From: Gnomoniopsis sp. IMI 355080
Lineage: Eukaryota > Ascomycota > Sordariomycetes > Diaporthales > Gnomoniaceae
Reading direction: 5' to 3'
Length of the DNA: 64,000 bases
NCBI GenBank assembly: GCA_027946555.1
Contig: JAPEVC010000158.1
Location: 22,843-86,842 of the forward strand
Positions 34,706-47,129 of the stretch are shown here, in pieces. Position numbers and translations under genes: made by a program. The notes under the pieces were generated by a model. That model saw only the letters and a list, made by a program, of their open reading frames with translations, was not told where the DNA came from and searched no databases. How positions within the stretch are numbered: the stretch's first letter is position 1; every line of letters begins with the position of its first letter.

Positions 34706-36533
34706 TTTGACGACGTTATAATTCGCCTTGTACTAGAGTTGACGGACACAGGACCGCGTTGATTTCTACTATTTCGGGCATGATCGTCTACCTTATACTA
34801 CTTTGGCACCAGGTCTGTGAGACGCGTTCTGTACTGTACGATCTGTCTGTAATGTATTGAATCATCGTTTGGCATTGGTCTTTCACGTGCGTGAGTGTTG
34901 TTTATATTCGACTAAGAGTACACGGATGCTCTAAGATCGTGTGAGTGATTGAAGCTGGGGATTCTGTCCAATCAGAACCGTCAAATCCTGACCCAAAGTA
35001 CAGCACTTGGTCAATTCGAGCGAGCTGACCAAGGTGTCAATGGGTAGCTGAAAATATTGACATCGACTTGATGCCATCCCATCAAACGAAACATCTCCCA
35101 GCTGAGTCGATGACGAGGTTGAATAAATGCTATTTAGGTATTCCACGCGCATCCAGACGTTTCACGGAACGGAGCGACTCAGAGTGAGTGCAAACGGGGC
35201 CTGGGGGAATGCATGGCTTTAAGCTTATTACTACAACACTATCACATGTCGTAGGTAATCTGGAGAGATACTTCAGTATCTAAAGTTAGGGTGAACATCT
35301 TCCGTTGGTCGCCTCCTTCTGAACAGCGATTCCATACTATCGAGGCTATCGAAGGGCCCAGCAGACCATAGAGACCGAGCACACAGTCATTGCAGAATAG
35401 AGACCATCGATAGCCCAGTACTCTAATGCTCGGCTGAAGGCGGGATATGAATGTCTCTTCACAAGATCCCAGACGGCCTATCACATTTGCATATACCTAA
35501 GGTACTGTACATATGCACCTGCAATGCATAGCACAACAGAGCTTCCTCATCATGAGTAGTTGCATGTCGATTTACGGCCAAGCATTTGACAAGCTGAAGT
35601 TTGACTCCCCGGGATCAGTTTCTAGAACGATTCATGCGCATCGTTCCAGGATCCCATGGAAATCCCCCAGATGCGACCCCACCATCCATCCGTCCGCCAT
35701 TGTAACGGTTTCTTGGTTGCAGTTGCAGACAAAGTTGTGCAGCGCTGGGTTCTAGGTAGGACGGAAGGTTATCAAACCAATTATTCCATAAATTGACACC
35801 GAGGTCATAAATCTTTGGCTAATCCTTCGCGAGACATGCAGAGCGGGGACATCGGATTAGATTCTTGGCTGATGATTGCTCGCGCCTGTCATGATACACA
35901 GGCTTATCTAATTTCTCTTGTACTCTCGGGGCTATTTTTTGTGAAAGAGGCTATTGCCACTCCTGCTAGCCAAAGGCCACACGAGCATCCGCATCCAGGC
36001 TCTTGGCGCCGCCTCCACCAAGGGCTAAGCTAAAATTGCCTTCCACATTTGGAGTTGAAATCCATGAATCGTGGGTAAAAAAGCCAGGGATTGGCAGCTG
36101 TGGGAGGCGATATCTTTTCTTGGCGACGGGCCTAATGATAACTGCCCGCTTACCATAATAGATGGGAAAACCATGGGTCTTGAATAAAGTGTGTTGGTTC
36201 GCCCACGCACAAGTCAGTTGGCACGACGTTGCGTCCCCAGGTTTTTCTTGCATGTGCTTTCACCGACACACGGTTCAGGGTCGTATTTCCCTCCCATAGC
36301 TTCAGCCAGCTTGTGCAGCGAGTGCCTGGCTTGGCCGACTCTTTTGGGTCCATCTTCGTAGACGCGGCGCCGTTCGTTCACAAAGCGGGGGGAACAACCA
36401 TTCACGACGGAGTCTAGCCGATAGTCTGTCCCACGCGCGTGTTTCCACAGGTCTTCCCTCCCAAACAAGTTCCATCCGTGGCCTGTTCATCGTCAGACGG
36501 TCGCGTGACCACTGAGCCCCGACACCGGTCAAG
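34706..36533. other. Intergenic region
   Basis: About 1.8 kb with no supportable gene. The part near 36000-36530 is more GC-rich and probably contains the nucleoside transporter promoter and leader. Confidence 0.5.
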
Positions 36534-38586
36534 ATGAGTGCCAATGACACCAACCCGCCTGTTGCCAGTGAGTCGCACAATCGGTCTGCGCAGCATGGTG
36601 TCGAGATCAACCCGGATCCTGTGCTGGAATACTCCAACGAGCATCACCACGCTCACCTTCACCACGGATCGACGGCTCTGCCAGAGGGAAAAGACGACAT
36701 GATGTTCGCCAAGAGCACCGAGGATTACACGGGCAATGCGCCTGCGCCAGACTACAAGGTTCGGCCGATGTCCTCGAACGAGGACGAGGAGAGTGGTGGC
36801 GGTGGTGTTGGAGAGATCAGGAACGAGGATGAGAAGGCAGGATGGAGAAAGTGGACGCTAAAGCGAGTCTATCGCCAGTACAAGCTCGTTTTCCACTTGG
36901 CTATTTGGGCCGTATGGACAGCGTGAGTTGACTGACTCCTTGCCCTCCCTGACTTATGCGCACCTTCACTGACGAACCGCCCCCCTTGCCCCTTTAGCTG
37001 GTGGATTTTTGGCCTCATTCACCACCGCTCAGATGGCCTGGGCTGGCTCAAACCCTTCCTCCTGTATCTGTGCATCACCATACGCATTGTCACCCTCTGG
37101 GTCCCCATCTCCATCGTATGGAACCCCGTCAAGTTCGTGTGGGCGAATACAGCCTACAAGGTCTACAGCATCATTCCCGCGAAGCTCCATAAACCCCTAG
37201 CCGCCGCTGTTACCGTCGCCGTCTTCATCATTGGCTCCATGGTTCCCGCAGAGACGGGCGATAACACACGCGCCAACCGCGCCGTCTCGCTCTTCGGTCT
37301 CGTCGTCATGATTGCCTTGCTCACTGCCACCTCGCGTGACTGGCGCAAGATCCCCTGGCACACGGTCATTGGCGGCATGCTCACGCAGTTCATCATCGCC
37401 GTCTTTGTCCTCCGCACCCAGGCCGGCTACGATATCTTCAACTTCATTAGCTTTCTCGCGCGCACGCTGCTCAGCTTTGCCGAGGACGGAGTGGCATTCT
37501 TGACGACCTCGGACGTTTCGCAGCTCACCTGGTTCCTGATCAGCGTCGTCCCGCCCATCATCTTCTTTGTCGCACTCGTCCAGCTTCTTTACCACGTTGG
37601 TCTGTTGCAGTGGTTCATTGGAAAGTTTGCCCACTTCTTCTTCTGGACGCTGCGCGTGTCTGGCGCCGAGGCCGTCGTGGCTGCTGCCACCCCGTTCATT
37701 GGACAAGGCGAGTCGGCCATGCTGGTGCGGCCATTCGTGCCTCATTTGACGCTTGCCGAGATCCACCAGGTCATGTGCTGCGGGTTTGCTACGATTGCCG
37801 GATCCGTGCTGGTCGCTTACATTGGCCTGGGCCTCAATGCGCAGGCGTTGGTGTCTTCGTGCATCATGTCGATTCCGGCGTCCCTGGCTGTGTCCAAGAT
37901 GCGTTACCCTGAAACGGAGGAGACGCTGACGTCTGGACGCGTTGTTGTGCCTGAGGATCAGGAGGACAAGGCTACGAACGCGCTGCACGCTTTTGCGAAT
38001 GGTGCATGGCTGGGTATCAAGATCGCGGGTATGATCGTCGCGACATTGCTTTGCATTATTGCCATTATTTCTCTCATCAACGCCTTCTTGACCTGGTGGG
38101 GCAAGTACTGGAACATCACCGATCCCGATCTCACCCTTGAGCTGATCCTGGGGTACATTCTCTTCCCCATAGCCTGGCTGTTGGGTGTTCCCGGGCCGGA
38201 CGTGTACCGCGTGGCGCAGCTCATCGGTATGAAGATCATTGCGAATGAGTATGTGGCGTTCAATGCGTTGACCACTGAGGAAACCTTCTTGGCCATGGGG
38301 GCACGGTCCAAACTCATTGCTACCTACGCTTGCTGTGTAAGTTATCCCCTATAATGTAGACTGTCCCAAGAGGATTCCCGAAATTCGATTACAGTGACTG
38401 ACTGAATATCAGGGTTTTGGCAACATCGGCTCGCTGGGTACGCAGATCGGTGTCTTGTCGCAGATTGCTCCGGGACGTGCGGGCGATGTTTCGCGTGTCG
38501 CTCTGTCAGCGCTGTTCTCTGGGGTCCTGGCCACGCTGACCTCCGCGAGTGTGGCTGGTATGATTTACACTGATACCATTAGTTAA
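36534..38586 (+). CDS. Concentrative nucleoside transporter (CNT family)
   Basis: A plasma-membrane ion-coupled nucleoside importer of 633 residues. Exons 36534-36922, 36998-38336 and 38413-38586 join in phase. The first 120 residues are a hydrophilic cytosolic tail with His-rich and acidic patches. About a dozen hydrophobic helices follow. Family signatures are visible: TPFIGQGESAMLVRPF in the middle, ANEYVAFNAL, and CCGFGNIGSLGTQIG across the last intron. These correspond to the substrate- and cation-binding repeats of CNT proteins. The C terminus SASVAGMIYTDTIS is also typical. Its role would be salvage of external nucleosides. No functional neighbour is obvious. Confidence 0.95.
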
Positions 38587-38914
38587 TATTGGTGGCCCGT
38601 AAGATCTACATCTAGAGTCGATGCTAGGAATTTAGATGACCATCCTAGTCGCCTGTATATACACACGTCTTTGCTCTTCATCTGGCCAGTAGACATTGTC
38701 ACCTGTTGCAGAGTAATGCCACAGCAGGATCTACGTGACTTGATGTGAATCTATGCTGTAGTCTCAGGCCTCGATATGTTGCTCTGCCTATACCTAGGTA
38801 TCCTCTCGAACATCCAATCACGAAGACTGTCGTAGGTATGTCTTATGTACTGACTGTATGTGCTATACACGCTGTATTATTCCACGCTTTGTGAATGGTG
38901 CCTGTAGTAAATGA
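38587..38914. other. Intergenic region
   Basis: This short spacer follows the nucleoside transporter and contains a perfect TACCTAGGTA palindrome at 38791-38800. No gene is seen. Confidence 0.5.
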
Positions 38915-40368
38915 TTGACGTTTGTTGGAGAACCCATAGACAGTAATTCCGGCAATGGAAAATTGTGGGGCCGGGTCGCTCAACGCCTGCAATTTTCCCG
39001 TCCTCACGGACCGGAACGCTCCGCGACATCACTTCGAAGTCCGAACTTTCATTCCGTACGAACGCCCGGTCCAATCTCCCATCTCCAGCCGCAGTCTCGT
39101 GGCTCCCATCTGCAGCGACGGCCATCGTGGAGGCCGAGGCCGAGGCCCCGCCCTCCTCAAATCGCTGCGATGCCCCTATTGCTCCATCGCCGCTGCCATG
39201 TGATGGTCCAGATGAGCACGTCGCCGATGCGGGCGGCTCTGCGCCCGGGCACCTGCATCGCAGCAACTCAACGAAGATTTCGTCACACGCCCAAGCCCTA
39301 TACCGCTCCGCAAAGACTGAGAGCTCCCAAGAAAACTGCTCGGGACAAGGCCGTCCAACCGCGAAGATTCCTGCAGGAGACAGAGCGGCTCAAGGGTACG
39401 AGATTCTCGCATGTCACAGTGAAGGCGAAGGCACCCTCTAAGTGCTCTGCTACTTACTTGAGAACTCTGGGAATTTCGGGTTCAGGTTCGAAAACCCTGA
39501 CATTCTTCAAAAAGGGGCTCGAGACCAAGCTCAGATCTCTTTCGTCGCTCTTCGGCTGGACCCCAGTGGAATGGTCCGAGTCGATCCTCTACATTGATTT
39601 CGCGAATTGTATAGGCAGCTTGAACGTGCGAAACCTCACGAAATTCAAGAGGCGCAAAGTCATGAATAAGATCAACAGTGCCAACAGTGCCGTCAGCGAT
39701 TTGGTGCAATTCTCTCAGGTCAGGGGATGCCAATTGCGTGTCATGGTGTAGGTCCTGAATTCCTGCACTGCGGTTTCCCCTCCCATACCGTAGACTACAG
39801 CCCATATTTTGTCTGTTGAACCATAGGGAAATATTGACACCATGACAACAGAGAGGGAAACCGGCGCAATATGGCAGCACCAAAAGGCACACAGATGATT
39901 CGTGCTGAACCCATCAAGCGAAAGAACATTGGCGACGATGCTATTGTGGAGTCTGTCCAGACTAGCGTCGAAGAAGGCACTGAACCTACCCGAATGGTGC
40001 TCATTACCGATGATAAGGGACTTGTGCGGCGTATGCCGTTAGGTGTGAAATGGAGATCACCAAATTGGCTTGCCAAAGAGATGGTAGACTTCCTGGCCGA
40101 GGTGGAGCTGGGTCATGCCCCTAGACCTGCGCCCTCAGCAGCAGTGAAAGTGAATAAACCGGAGCCGAAGGTTTCGCAGGCGATGAGAAATGCGGACGAT
40201 CACTTGGAAGTAAACAGATCCAGCCTCGACATCGACAGCGGCAGTGCGTGGAGGAGCTGGTGGGGCTCATTGAGGTCGCTCTCCATGCTTTTCTGGTCGT
40301 CCACGGGATCGAATGGAAGCCAACGTCGCGAAGAGGTGACTCGGCCGGGGGTCTTTGAACGGAGCTGA
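38915..40368 (+). CDS. Hypothetical protein, probably two exons
   Basis: Two long frames on the same strand (38915-39751 and 39871-40368) can be joined in phase, for example by a donor after 39746 (GTGTAG) and an acceptor before GGAAACCGG near 39859, with a TTGAC branch-like sequence between. The start is uncertain: the first 80 codons are Arg/Pro-rich and compete with other open frames, so a Met near 39200 may be used. From there the N terminus is basic and Arg-rich, like a mitochondrial presequence, followed by basic segments (KFKRRKVMNK). The second exon holds a compact segment TRMVLITDDKGLVRRMPLG. I recognise no family. If unspliced these would be two separate small genes. Confidence 0.4.
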
Positions 40369-41094
40369 CGAAAGCCTTCACCAAAAAAGTCAACAAAGAT
40401 CGACTACACCGTTGACGATAATGCCAGGTCTCCAGCACGCTATTCGGGCGGTAGTCTCGACGCAGAGGTCGCAGTCAACACTCAGTATGAACCGGGCACA
40501 TACCAGAACACGCCGGCGCGGTTGCCGGCAAGCCGACAAAATCCGTCCACAGCAGGAGAAATCTGCGCCGAGCAGATCTCGTGCTCCAGTATGACTTGAA
40601 CAGTCCATTCAGGGATCCACTCTTACCCATGGCACTACTTCACAGCAGCAACGAGGTCCACGTGGGCATGCTGGTAGTTCGCTGGGATACGTACGCTGAT
40701 AGGGTGGGATTGAGTGTCTATGGTGGAGTGGACCCCAGCATGATCTCGTCAAGACTTTAATCGCACAGAGAGAAACATGTACTGGGCTACGAGGGTGTCA
40801 ACAACCTGTACCGGCCAGGCACATGATACAGAAAGCGGCACTATGTGAAATTTGTGCCGTCATACAGAGAGTGTCACAAACCCTTGCTATGTGTAGGACG
40901 ATCTGAAGGGAGGTCCATCAATGACCAGCCCCCATGCCAATACTGCGGCAGTTCCTAGCATCCTCTCCGATATGCGAGAGGACAAATCACGCTGGTGCAA
41001 GAGAGTCCGGTAATATCTTGGGTATTATTAAAGAATTCTCCGTCCGCTTGATGCTCCGTCTATGCTTATGTATTCAAATTTCCCCCACTTTTCA
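40369..41094. other. Intergenic region
   Basis: About 0.7 kb with only short overlapping frames. No gene is supported. Confidence 0.5.
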
Positions 41095-41900
41095 TTAATG
41101 TGATGCCATGAGAGCCTCTTTCGCCTCCGCGGCGCGAGCTGTCTTCTTCCGCTCCGACCGCTCCCTGCAGCAGGAAAAGCAAATGCCTCCTATGCAGCCA
41201 GCAGCGAACAAGGCCATCAAGACAGCGACGAAATAGCTGATGGTTGTCATCCCTTTGCTAGACGCTGACGAAGAGCTGGTGGAGGTTGCTGTTGATGTTG
41301 CTACCATCACTTGTCAGTATGTATCATCACAACCGCCACAACAAGGTTTCCTCAACACTCACATGAAGTTGATGACGCCGTGCTGGATGAAGTGGAGCTC
41401 GCTGTTGTTGAGGTTGTGCTGTCGCTAGACGACGTGGTTGTCGCAGAGGCCGACGAGGATGTGGAGGTGGTTGTTGCGCTGGTGGTAGTTGAGTCGGACG
41501 TTGTCGTGGCGCTTGACGTTGTCGATGTTTCTGTCGACGTTGAATCGGTGGTAGTCTCACGGGCAACGACATGCCTCAGCTCGAGAGCCCCCTCACGAGC
41601 GTCTGTAGTCGGCCTGCTACATCGCTCCACAACCCAAATTACATCCGTGCGTGCCTCTTCTGCGGTACATCCTGCCTCCTCTAGACATTGCTGTAGTGGT
41701 GCCGATTTTGCGCCGTAGTATTGAACACAATCAAGGACGGCGTTCGTCTCGCCACAGGTGACATCCATAGATATCTTGACACTCTCGGTTGCACACCCAT
41801 CTCCTTCAATGCGCTCGAACGGGTGCGCCACTGCCGCCCGCATTAATGTGAGAGCTAGTGCTGTTGTCGGAGACACGGAAAAAACTGAAGAGAGTCTCAT
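41095..41900 (-). CDS. Single-pass surface protein with Ser/Thr stalk (sensor-like)
   Basis: Exons 41900-41363 and 41309-41095, separated by a 53-base intron, give 250 residues. The order is signal peptide (TTALALTLMRAAVA), a small domain with six cysteines (residues about 36-93), a stalk of about 60 Ser/Thr residues, one membrane helix (YFVAVLMALFAAGCIGGICF) and a short basic tail beginning SCCRERSERKK. This order matches cell-wall stress sensors of the Mid2/Wsc kind, where an O-mannosylated stalk reports wall strain. The cysteine domain, however, is not a WSC domain that I recognise. A GPI-free adhesin is an alternative. Confidence 0.83.
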
Positions 41901-43894
41901 GGTTGCTGATTATGCAAAGAGGGCTTCCCGATTCGATTGCTGATGATCGAACAGCGAGTGAGAAATCGACACGGGACGATTGTGGTGATGATGTAAAGGG
42001 TCGTTGCGGATATGGCAGATTGGATCCGTCAACCATGTATATGTATGTATGTATGTGATGCCAGGTGACGCGGATAGTTGAGTGAAGGGTGGAGACGGAT
42101 TAAAGGCAAGGCAACCGAGGGCTTATATTGATGTGATCAAATTATTTTCACCAAGACGAGCAACGAGGCACACAAGCGGGAGACTTCGCGGTAGTGTCTC
42201 CCAAATATACTTATAGAACGGTTATCCGGAACCGCCCCATACTAGACCATTAGCAGTCCACTCAATTTGGCCCTAGATGCAGGTCCCTAGCAACGCGACA
42301 GCAACATCTCATTCGACATGTCTGTATTGAGCCCCATCGAAATTCGCACAACCACATTCGACGGCAACGTGGCGCCACACAAGCATGCGACTTCATTCGC
42401 TCAGCCGCAGTTTATTGACGCGGAAGTCGAAATGAGACGTAAAAAATGCTTAAGGGTTCTGTGGAGCTGACGACGACTTCAGTGGGCCTGGCGTCTTCTT
42501 CTTCGGCTGCGCCCCGTGTGTCGGCTCTCCGAGGCGTACGTCCCTGAGACAGGGGTACACGCTACCGTGATTGAGTATTCCATTCTTTACGGCCGGAGAT
42601 GCACTATGGCCAAAATAAGACACGCCTGAGCAGCTCTAGTGGCCCCTTTTCCAGATCTAGATTAGGAGTCAGTTCTGCAGAATCCACCAGACACTCGGGT
42701 TATGCCGCCCACCACGGGTTCGGCGTGGTTGAGTATAAATAGGATGGATGTACTAGGTATGGTCGAGGGCAGATCCTTTACCCCGGGATCTAGGCAAAAA
42801 AAAAAGCGGACCATTGAGCTGCTGTTCAACGAACTCAGCCCAAAGCTCGAAATTTTCTCGTTGCCAGTCAACATAATTGATAACGCAACTCCGCTATGGT
42901 CATTTGCACTGCCTTCAGGAAAGCGAGGCATATGAGCAGCGATGCATTTATCATGTCCCGAGCCAGCGTCTGTGCTGTACATCCTCCGGCGATTATCAGA
43001 AGTCCTCGCAGAAACGCCCGAAGGGAGCTCTCGACCAGGACCGGCGTCATGATATATCAACGCTCTTTCTTATTTGTTCAAGGAATTTAGCTTTTATCCC
43101 TCTTGTCCTGAAACGCGCAGATCTCCCTTCCACGTCGGGACATATTGCCGGTGAACTCTACGTACGTACTACTGCAAACCTTTAGCCTTGAATGCTTATT
43201 ACAGTTCGAAAAACGTTCCAGAAACATCAATCGCCCAACGACCTTTCGCCTTTCCCGCGTTGAGTCTCATTAGTAGACATTCGCTCGTGTCCGGTCATCT
43301 GAAACCGGGAGCAGCCGTCGATGACTAGAGTGCAGGAATTGTATATGGCATACTCAATACCTGGGGATGTTGGACTCGGAACTCCCCACCTTTCCGTTAG
43401 GCCATCGACGATTAGTGTTCAGTGCTGACATTGTTCCATGGTTGGTAGAAAGTCGTGCAGTGAATTAATATATTGGTGTTTATCATTTTCCGAAACTGGT
43501 TCTTACCAGGCCAGCATGTGCTGTGGCTCTGTGGACGCTAGAGGGTTGATCGCTCTGCCTTAAGTCCGATATTAATGATATCGACGACTTTCCCTGCCGA
43601 TGCCGGGAGCCGGCAAATACACATTGCATACCAAAGGCGACCAAGTTTGGCACATTCTCCCGAGGTCCGGGCCTCCGGGCACACACTTTCCGCTAAACAA
43701 CTTACAATTCAAGACTACCCGGGTCCATAAGCTTCACACACCGTGCTTTGTCTCTTTGAGTACCATCATAGACTCACATGGGATATAGTTTCGATTGGCT
43801 CGTCTTTGTCTTCTGGGTGTAAAGTTTCACTGGGAGTCTGCAGTCGAGTCTAGAGTTAACCCTCGGAACCTCCGTCCGATACCTAGACCTCGGT
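41901..43894. other. Intergenic region
   Basis: About 2 kb without a supportable gene, between divergently oriented genes. It holds a TATG-type microsatellite (about 42036-42056) and a run of A near 42797. The overlapping frames at 42662-43185 lack features. Confidence 0.5.
42036..42056 (+). repeat. TATG microsatellite
   Basis: About five ATGT units lie upstream of the sensor-like gene (minus strand). This is a simple sequence repeat. Confidence 0.7.
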
Positions 43895-45861
43895 ATGGAC
43901 AAGGAGCATGTATCGGACGGCCAAGGCGACTCGGCTTCGTTCAGCCGGACACAGCAGGCACTCTCACTTCGGCCCCTCGAGCCCCCACAAGAGAAACACG
44001 TGGCTTCAGCCGTGGGTCATGATGGAGTGGCGCCTGGAGTCGCGGCGGCTGTCTCTGCAGACCAGGAGTCGGAGAAGCGGCCGGGGCTTCTCGCCAGTAT
44101 CAACGGTTTTCTTACATGGACACCACGGCGATGTCGCTATGATCCGGATAACCCGCCAAAATTTGGCTGGGGTCTCAACTTGATCTTTGCTCTGGTAGGT
44201 GTAATTATCCGCAAGCTTTAGGACAAGATGAACAGTGATCTGATGCGAGCGATGGGTGTTGGAAGTGGCGGTCCGTCCGTGCTGTGCATAGGCCTTGTTC
44301 TGACGTTCAAATCACAGGCAACTACAATCACAGTCGCAAATCTATACTACGTTCAGCCTATTCTATTCAAGATTGCCGATACTTTCGACGTCAGTTTCGA
44401 GAGGGCGTCTTCGGTTGCGACCCTGCTACAGGCTGGCTACGCGGCTGGGCTGCTCCTAATTTGCCCTCTCGGTGATATTTTCCGGCGCCGACCCTTTATA
44501 CTGCTACTCGTCTTCTTCACAGCAACGCTGGTACGTTCAATGTTTCAAAAGGGGATAGTTGTGGCTTGCGGCTCACAAGGTTCATATCAACATAGTGGCT
44601 TGCATTATGCCTCACTCCAAACTTCAACACATTCGCAGGCATTTCGTTCATATGCGGTATGACAACGGTCACACCGCAACTCATGTTGCCTCTTGTCGGG
44701 GACCTTGCACCGGTCCACAGACGAGCTACATGCATCTCGATTGTCGTGTCGGGACTTTCACTAGGCATGCTCATTGCTCGCCTGCTATCTGGCGTAATAG
44801 CAAATTACACAGACTGGAGAAACATCTACTGGTTCGCGTTTGGAGCCCAGTACAGCATTTTCGTTCTGCTATTCTTCTTCCTCCCCGACTATCCTTCCAA
44901 GAATCCTGATGGCCTAAACTACTTTAAGATGATGTGGAGCATTGTCTACATGTATTTGACAGAGCCGCTTCTGGTCCAGGCTTGTCTCATTAATTTCATC
45001 ATGAGCTCGATATTTACATCGTTCTGGACTACGATGTCATTCCTTCTCTCATCACCGCCTTTCGATTACGACTCATTAGAAATTGGCCTTTTTGCCCTCA
45101 TAGGAATATTCGTCATATGCTGGGGCCCGGTCTATAGTCGATTGATTATCGACAAGATCCAACCACTTTACTCATGTCTGTTAGGAATCAGTGTTGAGCT
45201 GACCGGTGTGGCCGTCGGAACTTTCATTGGCACTTTCACAGTCGCGGGGCCAATTCTCGAGGCAATCGTGATCGATCTTGGAAACCAAGCTTGCAATATT
45301 GCAAATCGTACAGCCATCAACGACATCAATCCCAAAGCAAGGAATCGCGTGAATGTAAGTTGGCCTCTGCACGTCAAAACAAACTCAAAAGCCCTCGTGG
45401 GGCTTTGAAACAAGTTTTGGGTATAAATTGTGCACAAACAGGCAGCGTTTCTAATCCATAGCAGACCTGTTATATGATCGCAGCCTTCACGGGACAGCTC
45501 ACTGGTACTGCAGTTGGCAACAGACTGTATGCTCTGGGCGGCTGGAGGGCCAGCGGCAGTTGCAACAGTAAGTTGTACATGAGCGATTTTTTCTCAGATC
45601 CCTGCCTTCACTCTAACGATTACGAATGCAGTTGGTTTTCTTGGACTCGCTCTCATTGTCTGCTTCGTCAGGGGCCCAAGAGAGACAGGCTGGATTGGCT
45701 GGTCAGGGGGCTGGAGCCCTAGAAAGGATAATAGCACACAGACCAAATCCCACGTCGCACCTCCCATAACAACTGCTACCGAGGCGGAAAGGGCTGAGGC
45801 ATCAGCGTCCCAATTAGCCGAAAGTCAAGGTCGGCAAGCGAGCCTAATAGCTGACAAGTAA
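43895..45861 (+). CDS. MFS transporter
   Basis: A membrane exporter or importer of the major facilitator superfamily, 534 residues. Exons 43895-44194, 44318-44530, 44596-45354, 45465-45567 and 45632-45861 join in phase. The N-terminal 80 residues are hydrophilic. The transport core starts ATTITVANLYYVQPIL; the loop GDIFRRRP is the MFS motif A, and SGLSLGMLIARLLSGVIANY lies in the middle. The pattern resembles the fungal group related to bacterial YgaY-like permeases rather than sugar porters or drug/H+ antiporters. It ends in a polar tail rich in Ala, Glu and Gln. Substrate is unknown. The ATG at 43895 directly follows an inverted repeat in the leader (see findings). Confidence 0.9.
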
Positions 45862-47129
45862 GGTATCATATCATCAAGGTTCCCAATCGAGTTGTAGCGA
45901 TACAGCCAGTGCAAGCCATAATCATGTCCCTGTGGCACACAACGCAACGGGCAAATCGCAGCGTTTCTTTCCGTGGGTTTTGTCTCGCATTTCAGCCAAG
46001 CTGGTTCTGAGTTGAATCCCCTGCCGTTGGGCGGGCTTTCAAAGAATCCTCCACCAGGGGTCGAAGCTTTGCCATTCGAACACAAATTGTAGGATGGAAA
46101 AAGTAAGGTCAAGTGAACGAGGATCCTATGGGAAGTTCCGTGCAGTTCCGTTTAATTGGGCTAATGCACTGCATAGTTGGGTAAACTCTTCGGAAGCATC
46201 GGAGGGCAGGGCGGAAAGGGGTTAGCAGGCAGGTCCTGTAGCAGAATCTCAAGGTCTAGAGAATGCACAATTATTTCCGAAAACGTGCTGCGTCCTAAGT
46301 GAATGGCACGAGAGCCTAGGTATGGGAGAACTGTTTTTTCTCGTTCGATGTTCCCAGGCGAACGTGTAATTTTGATGGAGGGTGGTCGATTGTAACGAGA
46401 AAGTAGGGGTCTAGCGAGTGCACGCACATCAACGATCGAATTTGCCATCAAGGATCTATACCCTGAAACACTGAAAACTGCTTGAAGGTGAAGCATATTT
46501 GTAGATTTCGCACTAGCGATCTGCAGACAACTTACCACAACGACGTAGCACTTTGCAATATCATTGGATCCAGGAAACTGCCTTATGCAGGTCCTAGTCT
46601 GGATCGTAAAGACTCCTTGGCCCCAGTTCATCGGCAATTGTTAAATATTCCGGATGGTTCATCAGATGGAATAAGAGCGACTTGCTATTCACTGTATATG
46701 GCACCATCCACAGTGCCGGATGAGACAGGAGATTGCCTCCGAGAAACCTTATTCCTAACCTAGCCTGTTCAAGTTCCCATGCCCGCAATGCCACAACTTT
46801 TGGCCTCATCGACCGTCTCATGTACTTTCCAGTGACCACTGCAGTATGCATGCCTATATGGGGGGGTTTCAAACTCTATATGGAGTGACGCGATGCGTCT
46901 GCGAACATCTGTTGGACGTGATAAAGTGAAGAGGTTTCCCAGGCATGATAAACTGATCTGCCGAATGTGATTCACGGTGTTTCTCTCATCAACGTAATTC
47001 TATTCCCTGGCTATGAAGCCTCAGAGGACCAAATCAATGACTGCTCAGTCTCAGCTTTGAATCACCAGGTCTTCACAGCGTCGACTTTTTCATTGTCACC
47101 TTTCATATTGACAGGTGCCGCGTACGACA
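45862..47129. other. Intergenic region
   Basis: About 1.3 kb. The minus-strand frames at 46161-46637 and 46594-46975 are mutually overlapping and show no domain. A CCTAGGTA stretch is at about 46314. No gene is supported. Confidence 0.45.

Noticed and set aside
37197..37988. 263-codon minus-strand frame
   Set aside because: It is a shadow of the nucleoside transporter exon on the other strand; the plus-strand reading has clear family signatures.
39481..39510. tRNA B-box-like GGTTCGAAAACCC
   Set aside because: No matching A-box or cloverleaf around it, and it falls within an open coding frame.
46161..46975. Minus-strand frames after the MFS transporter
   Set aside because: They overlap in different phases and show no recognisable feature; too weak to call a gene.
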